Source of the DNA: an uncultured Sphingobium sp.
Lineage (GTDB): Bacteria > Pseudomonadota > Alphaproteobacteria > Sphingomonadales > Sphingomonadaceae
NCBI GenBank assembly: GCA_913773715.1
Contig: CAJYHD010000537.1
Location: 1 to 6,496, forward strand
DNA length: 6,496 nt
Direction of reading: 5' to 3'
The notes under the pieces are model-generated. The model saw nothing but the letters and a program-made list of their open reading frames with translations, searched no databases and was not told the origin of the DNA. Below, piece by piece: positions 4,448 through 6,496 of this stretch. The position numbers and the translations under genes are program-made. The first letter of the stretch is position 1; every line of letters starts with the position of its first letter.

Positions 4448-6496
4448 ATGGATGGCGTGACCACCTTTTCCCGGCGAGCTTTGGCATGGCGGCGACGGCT
4501 GCCGCCGTTCCTGCGCAGGGGGCGGCTCGCCCAGCTCGTTGAGTGGTTCACGCTTGCCGCCTTCCTCGGCATGGCGGGGATTACCTACTTTTTGCTATCG
4601 GGCAGCGGCCAGTCCTACACGCTGCTGACCCCGCCGCTCGTTGCGCTGCTGCTCGTCGCGAACCTCGTTCCGGCGATCGCGCTGCTGGTGCTGCTGGCCC
4701 GGCGCGTGGCCAAGCGCCGTGCGGCGCAATCGGCGATCGGCAGCGACGGGCAGTTGCATGTCCGCCTCGTCGCGATCTTCTCGATCGTCGCGAGCGTGCC
4801 GATGCTGCTGGTCGTGATCTTCGCATCACTCCTGTTTCAATATGGCGTGCAATTCTGGTTCTCCGACAGCGCGCGCAACATGCTCCAAAATTCCGGCGAT
4901 CTGGCGCGCGGCTATTATGAGCAGAATCTGCGAGAGGTGAGCGACGAGACCTCGACCATGTCGGGCGATCTGCGTGACTATCTCCAGCAGACCAGCGTCA
5001 GCAGCCCCAAATTCGCCGAAGCGCTGATCTATCAGGTCGTGACCCGCAAGCTCAGCCGCGCCTCGATCATCGAAGTGGGCAAGGATGGTATCGCCCGCAC
5101 AGCCGCGACGGTTCAGCCGGACAGGCGCTCCGCGTCCGAAATCCTGACACCCGAAATCATGCGCCGCCTGCAAGCGGGGGAGGGCGTCGTCGTCCACGCC
5201 CGCCCCAACCAGATCGAGGCGGTGACTTTGCTCTACCCGGACTCGCGCGTCTATCTCTTCGCCGCGCGCAATTCGGACACGTCCTCTTTCTCAAACGTCG
5301 AGCGCGCGCAGAAGGTCATTGCCGATTACGACCAGTTCGCCGCACAGTCCCGCGCGCTCCAACTCTGGTTCAACATCGCTTTGTTCGTGGGATCGCTGCT
5401 GCTCGTCGGCATAGCCGTCTATATCGCGCTCGTCGTCGCTGACTGGATGGTCCGCCCCGTCAACGAGCTGGTGACCGCCGCACGCCGCATCACGGCAGGC
5501 GACTTGTCCGCACGCGTCACCAACCCGCAAACCCGCGACGAAATCGGCACCCTAGCGTCCGCCTTCAACCGCATGACGCAACGCCTTGAGGCGCAAACCA
5601 GCGCTCTTGTCGGCGCGAACAGCCAGCTGGACGAACGCCGCGCCTTCATCGAAGCAATCCTGACCGGCGTCAGCGCAGGCGTCCTTTCCGTCGATAAGCG
5701 GGGCATGATCCAGCTTCTCAACAGCAGCGCCGCCGCGACTCTGGTCGACGAGGGGGAGGACCCCGTGGGTCGCCCGCTGGCGGAGATTTCGCCGGAACTG
5801 GACGAACTCGTCCAGTCCGCCGATATGAACGGGATCGTGCAGGTCCGCGCCCATGGTGATCTCCGCACGCTCGCCGTGAAGGTATCAAACGACGCATCCG
5901 GGCATATTCTAACCTTCGACGATATCACGCAGCAATTGTCCGACCAGCGCCGCGCCGCATGGTCGGATGTCGCCCGCCGTATCGCGCATGAAATCAAGAA
6001 CCCGCTGACCCCGATCCAACTTGCGGCCGAGCGGCTTCAGCGCCGTTACGCTAAGGAGGTCGCAAACGACGACGGTACTTTTACACGCCTGACCGGTACC
6101 ATCGTGCGGCAGGTGGGCGACTTGCGCCGGATCGTAGACGAATTCTCCTCTTTTGCCCGAATGCCCAAACCCGTGTTCCGCCGCGAGGCGATCGGCGACA
6201 TCGCGCGTCACGCCCTGTTCCTGCACGAAGTCGCCCATCCCGACATTCGTTTCGAATATAGCGAGCAGGAAGGCGACATCGAACTTGTCTGCGATCGGCG
6301 TCAGCTTGGGCAAGCATTGACCAACATCGTGAAGAACGCCGTCGAAGCCATTGAACCGAAAGGCCCCACAGAAGATGATGGCCCGCGGGGACATGTCCGT
6401 ATGACACTGATGCAGGATGATGACGACGTCCTCATCACCGTCCGTGACGATGGCGTCGGTCTGCCGCCCGAGCGGGAGCGTATCCTCGAACCCTAT
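4448..6496 (+). CDS. ntrY: NtrY, membrane-bound nitrogen-regulation sensor histidine kinase (3' end beyond window)
   Basis: Sensor kinase of the NtrYX system, which in alphaproteobacteria affects nitrogen metabolism, redox or oxygen responses and cell-envelope functions; its usual partner is NtrX. I translated 683 codons from the ATG at 4448 to the window edge without a stop. A basic N-terminus is followed by hydrophobic segments at about 34-51, 60-84 and 106-130, a likely periplasmic sensing region (131-307), and a fourth segment (308-332). Then come HAMP (about 333-386, with RPVNELVTAARRI), PAS (about 395-495), H-box RIAHEIKNPLTPIQLAAERL (511-530, His514), N-box LTNIVKNAVEA (624-634) and G1 DDGVGLP (667-673). 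The sequence stops at EPY, where the F-box begins, so the F and G2 boxes are outside. No clear Shine-Dalgarno sequence precedes the ATG; an in-frame GTG at 4409 is an alternative start, but the residues it adds do not look conserved. Confidence 0.95.
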   Translation, partial: MDGVTTFSRRALAWRRRLPPFLRRGRLAQLVEWFTLAAFLGMAGITYFLLSGSGQSYTLLTPPLVALLLVANLVPAIALLVLLARRVAKRRAAQSAIGSDGQLHVRLVAIFSIVASVPMLLVVIFASLLFQYGVQFWFSDSARNMLQNSGDLARGYYEQNLREVSDETSTMSGDLRDYLQQTSVSSPKFAEALIYQVVTRKLSRASIIEVGKDGIARTAATVQPDRRSASEILTPEIMRRLQAGEGVVVHARPNQIEAVTLLYPDSRVYLFAARNSDTSSFSNVERAQKVIADYDQFAAQSRALQLWFNIALFVGSLLLVGIAVYIALVVADWMVRPVNELVTAARRITAGDLSARVTNPQTRDEIGTLASAFNRMTQRLEAQTSALVGANSQLDERRAFIEAILTGVSAGVLSVDKRGMIQLLNSSAAATLVDEGEDPVGRPLAEISPELDELVQSADMNGIVQVRAHGDLRTLAVKVSNDASGHILTFDDITQQLSDQRRAAWSDVARRIAHEIKNPLTPIQLAAERLQRRYAKEVANDDGTFTRLTGTIVRQVGDLRRIVDEFSSFARMPKPVFRREAIGDIARHALFLHEVAHPDIRFEYSEQEGDIELVCDRRQLGQALTNIVKNAVEAIEPKGPTEDDGPRGHVRMTLMQDDDDVLITVRDDGVGLPPERERILEPY
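5984..6004 (+). repeat. 21-bp direct repeat, copy 2 (H-box codons of ntrY)
   Basis: Identical to 2233-2253 in ntrB, 3.75 kb upstream and in the same orientation and codon phase. It encodes the segment around the phosphoacceptor His514 of NtrY. Confidence 0.85.

Noticed and set aside
4543..4920. 125-residue open frame on the plus strand overlapping the start of ntrY
   Set aside because: It is an out-of-frame shadow of ntrY; the ntrY frame carries the clear membrane segments and kinase motifs.
5419..6407. Several long minus-strand open frames opposite ntrY
   Set aside because: They are shadows typical of GC-rich genes, with no recognisable domain and no plausible start context.

Overview
The window is an ordinary chromosomal core region of an alphaproteobacterium, most likely a sphingomonad. 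That placement is inferred from gene order (an isoprenoid cytidylyltransferase gene divergent from dusB-ntrB-ntrC-ntrY), from the style of the conserved motifs, and from a GC content of roughly 60% by eye. I saw no mobile element, CRISPR array, RNA gene, attachment site or phage-like gene.

Layout. Positions 1-661 (minus strand) hold the N-terminal part of an IspD cytidylyltransferase, cut by the left edge and probably the front half of a bifunctional IspDF. A divergent gap at 662-769 contains a small perfect hairpin just ahead of dusB. On the plus strand follow dusB (tRNA-dihydrouridine synthase, 770-1792), ntrB (nitrogen sensor kinase, 1789-2898) and ntrC (sigma-54 activator, 2898-4337). These three are packed with start/stop overlaps of 4 and 1 bases, so they look like one translationally coupled unit. 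A 110-base gap (4338-4447) with a hairpin at the ntrC stop and a partial sigma-54-like element precedes ntrY (4448 to beyond the right edge). NtrY is a membrane-bound sensor kinase whose partner gene ntrX would be expected just downstream.

How the genes work together. NtrB and NtrC form the cytoplasmic nitrogen two-component pair: NtrB normally reads cellular nitrogen status through PII protein and phosphorylates NtrC, which activates sigma-54 promoters. NtrY is the membrane kinase of the neighbouring NtrYX pair, which is known to interact with NtrBC signalling in alphaproteobacteria. DusB reduces uridines in the tRNA D-loop; its link with ntrBC is an old conserved arrangement (it was once called nifR3) whose functional reason is unclear. 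IspD is a step of the non-mevalonate isoprenoid pathway and is probably transcribed independently.

I did not find a previously undescribed system. The observations worth a second look are small regulatory candidates: the two intergenic hairpins, the incomplete sigma-54-like element ahead of ntrY, an AT-rich island with an extended -10-like motif inside ntrB, and a 21-base direct repeat shared by the two kinase genes.
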